The notes beneath the pieces are model-generated. The model saw only the letters and a program-made list of their open reading frames with translations, had not been told where the DNA came from and ran no database searches. A stretch of DNA of 64,000 bases from Ferdinandcohnia sp036962685 (GTDB lineage Bacteria; Bacillota; Bacilli; Bacillales; Bacillaceae_L). Of the stretch, positions 42,055 through 51,360 are shown one piece after another. Made by a program: the position numbers and the translations under genes. Each line of letters opens with the position of its first letter. Within the stretch, counting starts at the first letter, position 1. The stretch covers positions 1-64,000 of the forward strand of contig NZ_JBALOP010000017.1 in NCBI RefSeq assembly GCF_036962685.1. The letters are read 5' to 3'.

Positions 42055-42471
42055 CTAACTCCCTTCTTTAAATGGTTGTAGCTTAAATCTGAAATTTGTG
42101 GAAAACGTTGGTCTATCATGAATATCCAAACCAATTGGAATCGGATTACTTTGCATGGCACGACTTTCATAAACATAGTTTTGTCCAATTGTATAGTGAC
42201 CCTTATGGTCTAATGATGCGATAAGACCCTTCGCTAACTTCTCGGTTTCATCCATTTGTGGTGGATCACTTTTGTAATTCTTACCTTTCACAATTACCTG
42301 AAATGTAGGGTATTGAATCGGTAAATCAGGATCCGCTTCACTTCCACCTGTCCCAAAAACAAAAAGAGCCGGTAATTGGCTCTCGTCTAAGTCAGGCATG
42401 AAATTCGCATCGGGATAAACGTTAAAACCTTGATTGGATAAATAATCAATTAATTCTTTTCCCCTCATCAC
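42055..42471 (-). CDS. tail terminator / minor capsid protein
   Basis: 138 residues: RGKELIDYLSNQGFNVYPD, then FQVIVKGKNYKSDPPQMDETE and YTIGQNYVYESRAMQSNPIP. The size and order fit the tail-completion (SPP1 gp17 / lambda gpU-like) protein that caps the tube at the head side. Confidence 0.72.
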   Translation of the reverse strand: MMRGKELIDYLSNQGFNVYPDANFMPDLDESQLPALFVFGTGGSEADPDLPIQYPTFQVIVKGKNYKSDPPQMDETEKLAKGLIASLDHKGHYTIGQNYVYESRAMQSNPIPIGLDIHDRPTFSTNFRFKLQPFKEGS

Positions 42472-42476
42472 ATCAC

Positions 42477-42938
42477 CTACTTAAATGAGAGTGCTTTTCT
42501 CAATTCATCAATGATCAAATTTTCATTGATATTTATGGCGTTTTCTAAATACTTCTTACCAGGCATGTAACCTTTATAAGCAGGTTTACTAGCTGTTTTA
42601 GGTCCGGGTTTTTTCATGTATACGACTTTCCCTTTGTTTTTCCCTTTTCTAATCTTACGGAAACCTTCATGCTGTACAGTCGCATACTGGCTCACTTCTG
42701 GACTAACACCAAATTCAATATACCTTCGCTTTAATTCCTTTTTGATTTCCCCGACAACTAAAGCAGCTTCTAAATCACCAGATAGTAATGGAGCTAACTT
42801 TTTAGCATCTTCAATTATTTTGTTCGCTAAATCAGTTAGTACTTTATCAATCTTCTCTTCCATTTCCTTTTCGATGCGGTCCAAATCTTTGATGGCAGCT
42901 TCAATGCCATCGAGGGAGAATATCTCACGACTAGCCAT
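42477..42938 (-). CDS. HK97 gp10-family head-tail protein
   Basis: 153 residues. LDGIEAAIKDLDRIEKEMEE start, then AKKLAPLLSGDLEAAL and the VQHEGFRKIRKGKN...GKKYLENAI pattern of gp10-like proteins. Part of the connector. Overlaps the previous gene by eight bases. Confidence 0.82.
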   Translation of the reverse strand: MASREIFSLDGIEAAIKDLDRIEKEMEEKIDKVLTDLANKIIEDAKKLAPLLSGDLEAALVVGEIKKELKRRYIEFGVSPEVSQYATVQHEGFRKIRKGKNKGKVVYMKKPGPKTASKPAYKGYMPGKKYLENAININENLIIDELRKALSFK

Positions 42939-43248
42939 ACACTACGACTTTCTTAATGTCGTCAGTTCCGGTTACTTTTTTCGGTTTTATGGCCTTCACA
43001 TCGTACTTAATCTCTTCACCCTGTTCATTTGTGTAAAGGAAATAGTCTTGAGGTTTGACCGCCTGGGGTCCTTCAAGATGGATTTGGGCAATTGATTCGA
43101 CCTCTTCACCTTGATCATTTTTGATTACCTTTACCTCTTCTACTACCTTTGCATTTTTGGTAATAGAATCATATTTTGATACACGTCCCCACACATCAAG
43201 TACAGCTACCTGATGGATTAGCTTTGCGGGATATCCGAATAGACTCAT
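42931..43248 (-). CDS. head closure (stopper) protein
   Basis: 105 residues, beta-rich (LIHQVAVLDVWGRVSKYDS, KYDVKAIKPKKVTG); size and place match SPP1 gp16-type stoppers. Overlaps both neighbours by a few bases. Confidence 0.65.
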   Translation of the reverse strand: MSLFGYPAKLIHQVAVLDVWGRVSKYDSITKNAKVVEEVKVIKNDQGEEVESIAQIHLEGPQAVKPQDYFLYTNEQGEEIKYDVKAIKPKKVTGTDDIKKVVVYG

Positions 43249-43613
43249 AGGAGCATCCCCCCTTCAAGGACTACATTTGATTCCTCTTCCTCAATTTCAT
43301 ATAAAGGAGCACCAAGTATGTCTCTCACATCGGGAGCAACCCTTTCCCGAATGCCAAATTCAATACGGTCACCATCTTCGCTAATGTGCTTGAGTCCTTG
43401 TTTTTGATATTTTAGGACTGGATCTAATCCCTGCAGTTCCCATATAGCTTGTAATCCAACCGCCTCATCAGTGAGCGCTTCTTCTGGGTACCATTTTTGT
43501 AGGTTGCGACTAGCTTGGACTACAGCAATATCCTTTTTAGCAGCATCGTCCCACGCTTTTGAATCTAGGACATTAGCATTAATCCATTGTTCAACCGATT
43601 CAACTGTAGGCAT
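43245..43613 (-). CDS. head-tail adaptor protein
   Basis: 122 residues, mostly helical: VESVEQWINANVLDSKAW, VVQASRNLQKWYPEEALTDE. Matches gp6/gp15-type adaptors that sit below the portal. First of the tight connector block. Confidence 0.7.
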   Translation of the reverse strand: MPTVESVEQWINANVLDSKAWDDAAKKDIAVVQASRNLQKWYPEEALTDEAVGLQAIWELQGLDPVLKYQKQGLKHISEDGDRIEFGIRERVAPDVRDILGAPLYEIEEEESNVVLEGGMLL

Positions 43614-43622
43614 CTACTCCAC

Positions 43623-43874
43623 CTACTTCTTTTCAGTTTCTTTTTTGGCATCCTCTTCGGCTTTTTTCTTCGCCTTAGCTTCCGCCTTTTCTTTTTCTTC
43701 TGCCTCTTTCTTTGCGAGCTCTTCAGCCAGTTTCTTTGCAGCTTCTTCGTCAACTTTAGCAACGCCCATATCAATCAAGCGTTCACCATCTTCTTTTTTT
43801 ATCTTCTTAATTGAGTCACCTTCATTAAACCATTTACCGTTGTGTTTAACGCTTCCTAATGCGATTAGGTCCAT
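43623..43874 (-). CDS. small head protein with Lys/Glu/Ala coiled coil
   Basis: 83 residues. A short beta start (LGSVKHNGKWFNEGDSIKKI, a DUF7210-like pattern), then about 40 residues of nearly pure Ala/Lys/Glu helix. Found between capsid and connectors in many Firmicutes phages; role unclear. Confidence 0.65.
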   Translation of the reverse strand: MDLIALGSVKHNGKWFNEGDSIKKIKKEDGERLIDMGVAKVDEEAAKKLAEELAKKEAEEKEKAEAKAKKKAEEDAKKETEKK

Positions 43875-43901
43875 TTAATCCTCACCCTTTCTTAAAAAAC
43901 T

Positions 43902-43930
43902 TAAAAGGGGCACCAGCTAAGCTGATACCC
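43902..43930 (-). terminator. intrinsic terminator after the 43936 cassette
   Basis: Minus strand: GGGTATCAGC, TTA, GCTGGTGCCC, CTTTT; ten pairs allowing G-U. Confidence 0.75.
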
Positions 43931-43935
43931 TTAAT

Positions 43936-44220
43936 TTATTTATAGTTGTTAATTATTATGTTTTTTGCCTTATGTTTTATTTCTTCTGATACCCTTGGAG
44001 ATGTAACAATGAGATTCAATGCCTCTAATTGCATTGAGTTTCCAAATATCTTTTCAGCAAATGAAACTCTAATTAACGAGCCGTTCCTACTATACTTTTT
44101 TGATAGCTCATTTACTTTCTCTTCTTTACTTAGATTACTATTGCTATAAACTTCATAATCCTCTACAAAAGATTTCTTTCCAATTGATTTAATTGCTTCA
44201 TCCAACTGCGTTTTTTTCAT
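43936..44220 (-). CDS. unknown cargo protein inside the head operon
   Basis: 94 residues from the ATG at 44220 after GGAGGGG; the longer reading to 44262 lacks a site. Helical, basic (KKTQLDEAIKSIGKKSFVED, SFAEKIFGNSMQLEALNL). Not recognised. It breaks the capsid-connector order and carries its own promoter (44258-44287) and terminator, the mark of a moron. Possible superinfection or host-interaction role, inferred only from placement. Confidence 0.6.
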   Translation of the reverse strand: MKKTQLDEAIKSIGKKSFVEDYEVYSNSNLSKEEKVNELSKKYSRNGSLIRVSFAEKIFGNSMQLEALNLIVTSPRVSEEIKHKAKNIIINNYK

Positions 44221-44257
44221 AATGTACCCCTCCATAAGGAATTTATAATAATACATT

Positions 44258-44287
44258 ATCATAAAAATTTGCAGTCTGATTTAGCAA
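44258..44287 (-). promoter_or_regulatory. sigma-A-like promoter of the 43936 cassette
   Basis: Minus strand: TTGCTA, 18 bp, TATGAT; 38 bases before the start. Confidence 0.4.
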
Positions 44288-44368
44288 ATTAAAGCGTTAG
44301 AAGTAAGTGTCTGATTAGGGATTATTAAACATTTCTTCTAATCATTAAAAATCAAAGTGTGTACCTAC

Positions 44369-45436
44369 TTAAATTACAGTTGCAGATACTACAGAGTCAT
44401 TGAATCCAAATGAAGGGAATGCTAGGTTAACACCAATTGTTTCAACACGGATTGGGTGCTCATTCACCTTACGGAAAACGTAGATACCGTTTGAATCTGT
44501 TTTCTCAGCTTGAATATCTCCTAGCATTTCCTCAGTGGATTCAGCCCATAGGTAATGGCCAAGTGGTCCCTCTGGAAGCATGACAAAACGGTTTTGTGGA
44601 GCCATGCGTAATGTAGAGAATGCTAATTTCCCATTAGTTAGTGCACGATTTTCTAAACGAGCTTGAGTGTCGTATGCTACAACCTTTGGTAAACCAAGTG
44701 ATTCAAATAGGCTATCTAGTTGAGACTTTGTTAATTGTGGCGGATTAGCTGCACCAGATGGATCACCATGGTAAGCAATACGTACGTTTTTATTTTGTAA
44801 TAAGTAATTGATAATCTGGCGTGAAGCAAGGGCGCGTGGTAAAGCAATACCTTTATCACCCATGGCATTTACCCATCCTTGAATATCCTCAATCGGGTTA
44901 GAGTTCGTAGTGTCACTCCATAAGTCAGTACCACTTAGTACTGGCTTTTGTTCAGCTGTATAACCAAAGTCAACCGAGAATTGGACTCCCCCCTCTGAAT
45001 AGGTTACTCCACCTGTAGCGATAGACTGCATTGCAATCCATTCTTTACGAGCTTTGATTGCATCAACTGCATAATCGGCATCGTTTAATTGTGTTCGGCG
45101 AATTTCAGCAACCTCATTATTGCGAAGGTTACCTTGAAGCAATACACGTACTAACTTTTCATCCATAGCACGGCCACGTTGAATTTTAGGAATAGAGATA
45201 CTTTGACCTGTCATCCCTTCACGGCTACCGTACTCAACTTGTGTCCCAAGCTCAGCAATTTGCGCCATTACAGGTAATCGAGAGCCCTCGCGCACGATAT
45301 CAACTGTTAATTCAGACGTTTCACGAGCAGGGAAAAGAAGCTCGTGTAAATAATTTGTTGGTGTTGCAAGATTACGAGAATATACGATTAATTCTTGCCC
45401 AGATAATGCTTGTTCCAATCCTAATAGTTCTGGCAT
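44369..45436 (-). CDS. major capsid protein (phage capsid E family)
   Basis: 355 residues. ELLFPARETSELTVDIVREG near the start and the MQSIATGGVTY...VDFGY and FVMLPEGPLGHYLWAES blocks match capsid protein E (HK97 fold). Forms the head shell. The preceding decoration and scaffold genes fit. Confidence 0.85.
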   Translation of the reverse strand: MPELLGLEQALSGQELIVYSRNLATPTNYLHELLFPARETSELTVDIVREGSRLPVMAQIAELGTQVEYGSREGMTGQSISIPKIQRGRAMDEKLVRVLLQGNLRNNEVAEIRRTQLNDADYAVDAIKARKEWIAMQSIATGGVTYSEGGVQFSVDFGYTAEQKPVLSGTDLWSDTTNSNPIEDIQGWVNAMGDKGIALPRALASRQIINYLLQNKNVRIAYHGDPSGAANPPQLTKSQLDSLFESLGLPKVVAYDTQARLENRALTNGKLAFSTLRMAPQNRFVMLPEGPLGHYLWAESTEEMLGDIQAEKTDSNGIYVFRKVNEHPIRVETIGVNLAFPSFGFNDSVVSATVI

Positions 45437-45501
45437 TTAGATCATCCTTTCAAAATGTGAATGTAATAGAAAAACCATCCCGTTCATAAAAACGAAATGG
45501 T

Positions 45502-45873
45502 TTAAGCAAATGTGATATTCGGCATTTTGCCTTTTAATGTTGCATCAACAGCTACCGGTAGACGTTCTGAGATAACTTTCGCTACCTCATAACCACCTGT
45601 TACTACGTCACCATCAGAAACGTCAATTGTATGCTTTAAAAGTACTGATGGTTTTTCACTACCATCTGCACTAGCAGCATTATAAGGGACATACTTTCCA
45701 CTCGCCATTTTTGACACTGGCTGGCCTTTCTTCAAGACCTTCTTTCCTTCAACTGCTGTTACAGCTGCTGAATCGATTGTAATACCATTGACTACTTCTC
45801 GAACGACTTCATAAGATGCTAAGATTTCATAAGAATCTTGTACTTCAAACTTGTCTTGTGGTTGTAAACGCAT
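45502..45873 (-). CDS. head decoration protein
   Basis: 123 residues from the ATG eight bases after AAAGGAGG; an earlier TTG is too close. Beta-rich, with VLKKGQPVSKMASGKYVPYN and DVVTGGYEVAKVISERLP, similar to lambda gpD-like or head-fibre-anchor proteins next to capsid E genes. Confidence 0.68.
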   Translation of the reverse strand: MRLQPQDKFEVQDSYEILASYEVVREVVNGITIDSAAVTAVEGKKVLKKGQPVSKMASGKYVPYNAASADGSEKPSVLLKHTIDVSDGDVVTGGYEVAKVISERLPVAVDATLKGKMPNITFA

Positions 45874-45893
45874 GAACAATTCCTCCTTTTAAA

Positions 45894-46664
45894 TTAAGCC
45901 CATGGATTATGTGTTTGTGTTTGTTGAACCCCTCGTGATGAGGCTAACTTTTTAATGCTTTCAAGTTGTTCTTTTTGATTCGGTGGATTGTTAGGGATTG
46001 AAGCTCCAAAACCACCATTAGAACCCTGCTGTTTAAGAAGATGTGGCTTTTTTGTTTTCAAAGCTTCGAGGGCTTCTTTTACCCCTACGATATTACCCTT
46101 CTCATCCTCTTTAACCTGGGTAAGATCGGCAAGTGCTAATGCATCTTCCCAATCAGCGAAGCCGAGTTCATTCGCTTGTACTTTAACCTCGGCATTAACA
46201 AGTCGTTTGAAGGTCTTATCTTGTTCAGCTTTCAATTGTTCTTTTAGTTTGGCTTCTACAACAGCATCTACGTCAACTTGATTGGAACCATTACCTTGTC
46301 CTTGTCCTGTTCCTGCAGGTGATTCGCTTTTCTTTAATGCTTCTTGCATAGCCTCTACTGAATCAAATCCTAGCTTCTGGGCTAGTTCCTTTTGGCCTTT
46401 CTTTTCCGCTCGGCCTAAGCGTTTGTTTAAATCATCTTGTGTTTTAAAGGTAGCGAATGGTTCATCTTCTCCGGCGCCAGCTCCGCCTGCACCAGAACCA
46501 CCCTCGCCACCGTCGCCCCCATCTCCACCATCACCGGCAAAGAACTGTAAATTGAGACGTTGGAAAGGGATAAACTTCTTTTGCTCCTCTTTTTTCTTTT
46601 CAGTGGCAAAGAGTAGCCAGATTGATGCTAATAAAGCGCGAATGTAACTAACTATCTTTTTCAT
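45894..46664 (-). CDS. capsid scaffold protein
   Basis: 256 residues. RLNLQFFAGDGGDGG near residue 35 is the usual start of Firmicutes phage scaffolds; a Gly/Asp-rich stretch, a coiled coil and an Asn/Gln-rich end follow. About 30 extra residues at the N-terminus (VSYIRALLASIWLLF) look hydrophobic, so a later start is possible. Guides shell assembly and then leaves. Confidence 0.72.
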   Translation of the reverse strand: MKKIVSYIRALLASIWLLFATEKKKEEQKKFIPFQRLNLQFFAGDGGDGGDGGEGGSGAGGAGAGEDEPFATFKTQDDLNKRLGRAEKKGQKELAQKLGFDSVEAMQEALKKSESPAGTGQGQGNGSNQVDVDAVVEAKLKEQLKAEQDKTFKRLVNAEVKVQANELGFADWEDALALADLTQVKEDEKGNIVGVKEALEALKTKKPHLLKQQGSNGGFGASIPNNPPNQKEQLESIKKLASSRGVQQTQTHNPWA

Positions 46665-46740
46665 GTGAAACCTCCCGTTTTAGAGCCGTCGCTCGTATTT
46701 TCCGTGATGTTCTTTTACGCCTGCAGCACGTAAAAAAGGC

Positions 46741-46765
46741 AAAATAAAAACACTCAAAAGAGTGT
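46741..46765 (-). terminator. intrinsic terminator
   Basis: Minus strand: ACACTC, TTTT, GAGTGT, TTTTATTTT; lies between the MuF gene and the scaffold start on the late-operon coding strand. Confidence 0.65.
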
Positions 46766-46830
46766 AGAATGCTTATTTAATTTCTACTGACCGCATATAC
46801 ATTAATATAAACAAGTTCAAGGAGGTCTTT

Positions 46831-47154
46831 ATGGACGAATATATTAAGAGCATAAGCGGTAAAAAGTTTTGGATTAATGCCAAACCTGAAGGTGTTGTCA
46901 AAGTAATTAATGATAGAGACTTTAAACCTACAACAGATACTCTAAAAAAATGGTTACCACAATTTGAAGAAATCTATTCTATGTTTTATCCTCTCGAAAC
47001 TTCTGGAGGGTATAGGAAAGAGCCATTTCCCAATGAAGAATGGATTGCTTTCCGCTACATACATACTAATAGAGATAATCACAATAAAGTTAATCCCTTA
47101 AAAACTTACTATGCACCAGATTCATGGTTTCGGGATAATGCAAAAATAATTTAA
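46831..47154 (+). CDS. plus-strand cargo gene inside the head operon
   Basis: 107 residues, ATG seven bases after CAAGGAGG. Soluble and rich in aromatics (KKWLPQFEEIYSMFYPLETS, EEWIAFRYIHTNRDN). Not recognised. It runs against the late genes and has its own terminator at 47165, so it is an independent unit placed between scaffold and MuF genes. A promoter is not clear (possible TAATAT near 46803). Confidence 0.65.
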   Translation: MDEYIKSISGKKFWINAKPEGVVKVINDRDFKPTTDTLKKWLPQFEEIYSMFYPLETSGGYRKEPFPNEEWIAFRYIHTNRDNHNKVNPLKTYYAPDSWFRDNAKII

Positions 47155-47164
47155 TATTATCATC

Positions 47165-47192
47165 CTGGAGTTGGGATCAACTCCTGTTTTTT
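47165..47192 (+). terminator. intrinsic terminator of the plus-strand cargo gene
   Basis: GGAGTTG, GGAT, CAACTCC, TGTTTTTTATTT; overlaps the 3' end of the MuF gene. Confidence 0.8.
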
Positions 47193-48214
47193 ATTTCTGA
47201 TCCTATCCTCCTATAATCCTCTTGCCATTCCTGAAATTTTTTCGTGTTCCTAGCTTTCTGACTAGCAAACGTCCTTAAATCAGGCATATCTGGCATTCTA
47301 GATTTATAACGAATCCATTGTTTTCGCGTTTCATTTTGCCTAGACTTTTCTTGCTGCAGCTGCTCATACTTGCGAATTTTTGCTTCTGTTCGATTGTCAG
47401 TAAAAGGTCGATTGGAATCCTTGATAGCTTTTTCGATTTCGTCCTCATCGTGATACCTCTCTAACCACGGAGTTGCATTATGAACACAATGGCCATGATA
47501 AGGTGGTCTAATATCAAGTTTGGGAAACCGTTTGTCTTTACCACTCACTGAGTAAACACGACCCTGATATTGTGCACATCGTTCACAGGTTATCCCCACG
47601 AAATTCACATATACAAGATCCTCGCCATTATTCACCATACGATTGATAGAACCATCTACATGTGCTTGTCGTTGGTGATAATGGATCACATTCGCCATGT
47701 ACTTTTCCACAGGCATCTTAGTGCCATTTTTATAAACAACACCTGTAATACCCCTGTTGTTAAGCTCAGCGATCGCATCCTTCGTAGCCTTTCTTCTAGA
47801 TATCCCTTGGACTAAGGACCGTTCATTTGCTCGTTGAACAATTGCCCCGATTCGCTCTTTAACATCTGCAGTCATATGATCTGTCGCTTCAAGAATTCTG
47901 TAAAATACCTCGTCCAAAATTTGTTGAACAGCTTCTTGATGGATAACCGATTTTAGCGATTTTTCAACCTCATCTACGCCTTGTGAAATTAGTTGTTCGA
48001 CCGCTTCATCTGAGCCGTTACGGTACGAATCTTCAATAATTTCGGTGGCTAGTTCTGTTCCTTGCTTTTGGAGTTCACTAATAATACTAAGAATATGTTG
48101 CAACAATTGCTGTTGCTTTCTTTTAGCTATCCCATCATCCAAGATATTAATCTTCAGGCGCATTTCCTCACTTGCAACAGTGTACAATTTTATGAGTTTC
48201 TCGGTTTTCGTCAT
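47177..48214 (-). CDS. MuF-family minor head protein
   Basis: 345 residues. A helical first half, then the MuF C-terminal block: VKERIGAIVQRANERSLVQG, YVNFVGITCERCAQYQGRVY and RPPYHGHCVHNATPWLERY, with paired Cys and His. Related to SPP1 gp7, which rides in the head with the portal. Its start overlaps the portal stop by one base. Confidence 0.87.
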   Translation of the reverse strand: MTKTEKLIKLYTVASEEMRLKINILDDGIAKRKQQQLLQHILSIISELQKQGTELATEIIEDSYRNGSDEAVEQLISQGVDEVEKSLKSVIHQEAVQQILDEVFYRILEATDHMTADVKERIGAIVQRANERSLVQGISRRKATKDAIAELNNRGITGVVYKNGTKMPVEKYMANVIHYHQRQAHVDGSINRMVNNGEDLVYVNFVGITCERCAQYQGRVYSVSGKDKRFPKLDIRPPYHGHCVHNATPWLERYHDEDEIEKAIKDSNRPFTDNRTEAKIRKYEQLQQEKSRQNETRKQWIRYKSRMPDMPDLRTFASQKARNTKKFQEWQEDYRRIGSEIKNRS

Positions 48215-49728
48215 TAATCGTCACCGTTTACATTTGTTTTTGGTGGTTGAACATAGTTTGGAGCAAAACTGTTTACAACTTGCTCTTCTTGAATCTTTTC
48301 AACTTCAATTAGAATGGCTTTCTCAGACCAATCCGGATGTAAATTACGAATGGTTGTTTCAAGTGATTGAACGCCGCCTTCGTATTTCTTAATTTCTTCT
48401 TCATCCTTTTCAGATTCGGCTTTTGGTAGCATATCAGCCCACTCTACAACAGGGTCACTAACGGGATAGCTCGTGCCACCTAAAGCATTTTCGAGAATTA
48501 CGCACTTTCTAATAGCGTCCTTAATAGCCGAATCAAATTTATCTTTTATGGCTTCCGCTTTAATTACTGACTGGATCCACTCGTAAAGAATGGCAATAGC
48601 CGAACGACCGCCTTTTTCTGTATTAACGCCTACAGCTTGAGCAGAAGTTTTCGAGATTGCGAGCATATAATCGATTAGTCTTTGAACATGCTTAAAGGAT
48701 TCGTCTATTTTTGCGTCCCAGGTAATGTACATCGGGACTGCTCCGTTTTTCTCATCATAGCTAACCACTTCTAAATCAGCATTACGGACAAATCTATCCC
48801 CATAATACTTTTGATTTTTATTAGCCACTGTATCCCAAAGAGCTCGAGGTATAGCTAGCTTTGGTTTACCATGCTTTTCAAAAACAACTGAGTCCCTTGT
48901 GACGGTCCAGTTGATTTCCTCCTGTATCATATCGATGTTTCGAAGGCCTGAACGCCCCCGAGGAACAAGTAAGGTTTCGTCGTTTGGTATATATCCACAC
49001 ATAAGCTCATTGATGTTATCAAGGATTTGGCTATCCGGAATAATTAAGTTGTAACTGGCAGCGTACTCCTTAATGTCCATCTGCTTATTGACCGTATCTC
49101 CGTCCATAGAAAAAACCAACTGCTCTATTAGCAATTGGTTATTATTAAGGCGTTGTCTTTCGACTCTTAGGTATTTGTCTTTGTCGCGTGTTTCTACCCA
49201 AGGAATGTCGGCTCCTAAACCGTCATCGTGTTCAAAATATAGGTCTGCAGGCTTCCATTCAAACCATGTGCCTTTTGCATCTCTTCTGATACGATAAGCA
49301 ACACCGCCATCCACCTGATGTTGGACGATTGCAGCCCAAATATTTTGATTGATTTTAGATGCCTTTTCTACATCTTCTACAAACTGTAGTAAATTCTTAT
49401 CGTTTTCGGTATCTGCAGAAATATTACCCAATGACCTGTTAATTAGATCCGCTGGCAGCTCAGCGATTACAGATGCAAAGTTTACGACAACATAATGACT
49501 AACCGCATGTTTTTGAGCAAGTTTTTCTGCGTTGTTCCTAAAATAGATTCTTTTTGACTTCCTGTACTGATTCTTTAGGCTCTGAACCGTCTGCTCTGCA
49601 AATGACTGAGCCCTCGGAAAAATATTTTCATGATTACCCTCGTATAGGTCCCGAAAATATTGTATTTGGTCTACCTCTTCATCGAATGGAGGAGGAGGAA
49701 ACTTTTGATTTACATAATTAATTGTCAT
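48214..49728 (-). CDS. portal protein (A118/SPP1 type)
   Basis: 504 residues: IQYFRDLYEGNHENIFPR start, VNFASVIAELPADLINRS, GVAYRIRRDAKGTWFEWKP, and KTSAQAVGVNTEKGGRSAIA. Forms the dodecameric ring through which DNA enters. Placed after terminase, as expected. Confidence 0.88.
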   Translation of the reverse strand: MTINYVNQKFPPPPFDEEVDQIQYFRDLYEGNHENIFPRAQSFAEQTVQSLKNQYRKSKRIYFRNNAEKLAQKHAVSHYVVVNFASVIAELPADLINRSLGNISADTENDKNLLQFVEDVEKASKINQNIWAAIVQHQVDGGVAYRIRRDAKGTWFEWKPADLYFEHDDGLGADIPWVETRDKDKYLRVERQRLNNNQLLIEQLVFSMDGDTVNKQMDIKEYAASYNLIIPDSQILDNINELMCGYIPNDETLLVPRGRSGLRNIDMIQEEINWTVTRDSVVFEKHGKPKLAIPRALWDTVANKNQKYYGDRFVRNADLEVVSYDEKNGAVPMYITWDAKIDESFKHVQRLIDYMLAISKTSAQAVGVNTEKGGRSAIAILYEWIQSVIKAEAIKDKFDSAIKDAIRKCVILENALGGTSYPVSDPVVEWADMLPKAESEKDEEEIKKYEGGVQSLETTIRNLHPDWSEKAILIEVEKIQEEQVVNSFAPNYVQPPKTNVNGDD

Positions 49729-49845
49729 GGTGTCACCTCGCTTTTATTTTCAACTATTGTCTAACCGAAACAGCACCTTATATTCCAATACGAGTTTATT
49801 GATTTTGTTTTTGTTTTCATCCATTGACCGATAGATTACATGCAA

Positions 49846-50085
49846 TTATTCTTCGTCTTCAGTACCTGGTATCTCTTTTCGTAATCGTTTCTGGTCCTTA
49901 ACGAGAACATTAATTTCATCACTCTCGGCATGAAATGGATATTTCGCCAAGCAATTCGGACACACAAAGTAATGAACATAAACCTTCCCTTTGGCTCCAT
50001 CTGTATATAGCTTTTTCTTTGTCTTTTTTACCTTAATAGGTTTTGAACACTGATCACAAAAACAGTTAAGATTTGATTTTTCCAA
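49846..50085 (-). CDS. small zinc-ribbon phage protein
   Basis: 79 residues from a TTG after AAAGGCGG. Two CxxC pairs: CFCDQC near the start and CPNCLAKYPFH, with a basic KKTKKKLYTDGAKG between. Probably a zinc ribbon. Phages often carry such a gene between terminase and portal; role unknown. Confidence 0.65.
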   Translation of the reverse strand: MEKSNLNCFCDQCSKPIKVKKTKKKLYTDGAKGKVYVHYFVCPNCLAKYPFHAESDEINVLVKDQKRLRKEIPGTEDEE

Positions 50086-50100
50086 AAAAAAACCGCCTTT

Positions 50101-51360
50101 CTACCATCCAGACGGACGTTGGTTACTGTATTCCATTTCAGGTCTACGTAATGGCTCAGCTGAATATCTAAGTGCTGCCATTGCATCATCAAACACTTCA
50201 ACTGGTTCATCGAGATAAAGTCCTGTTTTCTTATCCTTTTTCCATGACCATTGTTGAATTTCTTTTGCTGTGTTAACGCAATTTGGATGAATATAGATTT
50301 TCCGTTGTTTCAAGTAGTCGATTTGGGCTTGTACACTACCTGGTTCTTTAACAACAGCTACTGCATTATATCCTGCGTTATTCCACATTTGAATTCGATC
50401 GGGTTCGGCAGAGTCACAATACATTGTTAAATACTTATTCAGGCCTCTTCTATCTGCTAATTCAATAATCTCACTTGTATCCATTTCATGCACATATATT
50501 TCATCACAAATATAAAAATCTCCATCTTTAACACCAACATCCAAAATGGCATTCGCGTGGTTGAACCCAAAGTCTTGAGCATAGTGTTTGGTATCAAACA
50601 TAGAAAACGATGTATCAAACTCTTGAACTATGAAGTTCTTAAGAATAAGGCCACCAGTTTCTCCCCAATTTCCTAGGCCATAAATCTCATAGCCTTCTGG
50701 ATCCTGTTCTTTCCTCAACATCATTCGGCGATGGTAAGCATCGTCTATAAATCGATTCTGCAGATAGGTTGAATGGTGAGTCAGAACATCATGATTCACA
50801 ATATCGAAGTATTTTCGCTTTATCCAGTGCGTAGCTGACACAGGGTTGAAAGTAAACGTGATTTGATAGTAAAGGTTAGGGTTAAGTAAAATCCCCCGTA
50901 AACGGTCGTCTAGAATGTCTACATCGGACTCTTGTAATTCCGTTGCTTCCTCAATCCAAATCCAAACCAATTTACCGTGAGCAAAGTTGATTGATTTCAG
51001 CTTTTCACGGTCCCTGGCATCATTTACTCCACGAAAAATAACCTCGTTACCTGTAACGCGGCTTTTTAAGGATAGAGGAGATTGACGCATTGCCCAAAAT
51101 TCTTCTGCTCGTTCTCCGTATATTCGATTGATAGCACCTGTTAATTCTGCATAGGTACTATTCCGGTTTGTTTCGTTAACCTTACGAACACAAAGCAGAT
51201 TTGCTCCCGCATACTTTGGATCACTTAGCTTTAAAACAAAGTCTTGAGCAATATTTACTGACTTACCCGAACCAGCGCTTCCTCTCAAAGCGCGATATCG
51301 CCTTTTAGTTCGGTTAACCTCTCTGAAATGTCTATTCATCGGGACAACGACTTTACTCAT
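50101..51360 (-). CDS. terL: terminase large subunit (PBSX family)
   Basis: About 419 residues from ATG 51360, spaced from GGAGATGATG and overlapping the small-subunit stop. Walker A GSAGSGKS, Walker B LVWIWIEEATEL, and nuclease-domain acidic residues in YAQDFGFNHANAI and MYCDSAEPD. Pumps and cuts phage DNA at packaging. Confidence 0.93.
   Translation of the reverse strand: MSKVVVPMNRHFREVNRTKRRYRALRGSAGSGKSVNIAQDFVLKLSDPKYAGANLLCVRKVNETNRNSTYAELTGAINRIYGERAEEFWAMRQSPLSLKSRVTGNEVIFRGVNDARDREKLKSINFAHGKLVWIWIEEATELQESDVDILDDRLRGILLNPNLYYQITFTFNPVSATHWIKRKYFDIVNHDVLTHHSTYLQNRFIDDAYHRRMMLRKEQDPEGYEIYGLGNWGETGGLILKNFIVQEFDTSFSMFDTKHYAQDFGFNHANAILDVGVKDGDFYICDEIYVHEMDTSEIIELADRRGLNKYLTMYCDSAEPDRIQMWNNAGYNAVAVVKEPGSVQAQIDYLKQRKIYIHPNCVNTAKEIQQWSWKKDKKTGLYLDEPVEVFDDAMAALRYSAEPLRRPEMEYSNQRPSGW

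Noticed and set aside
43565..43774. Very basic 69-codon ORF inside the connector genes
   Set aside because: Out-of-frame reading of the Lys/Glu/Ala coiled-coil gene at 43623.
49741..49845. 24-codon minus-strand ORF between the zinc-ribbon and portal genes
   Set aside because: No ribosome site and no recognisable pattern; the gap is otherwise empty.
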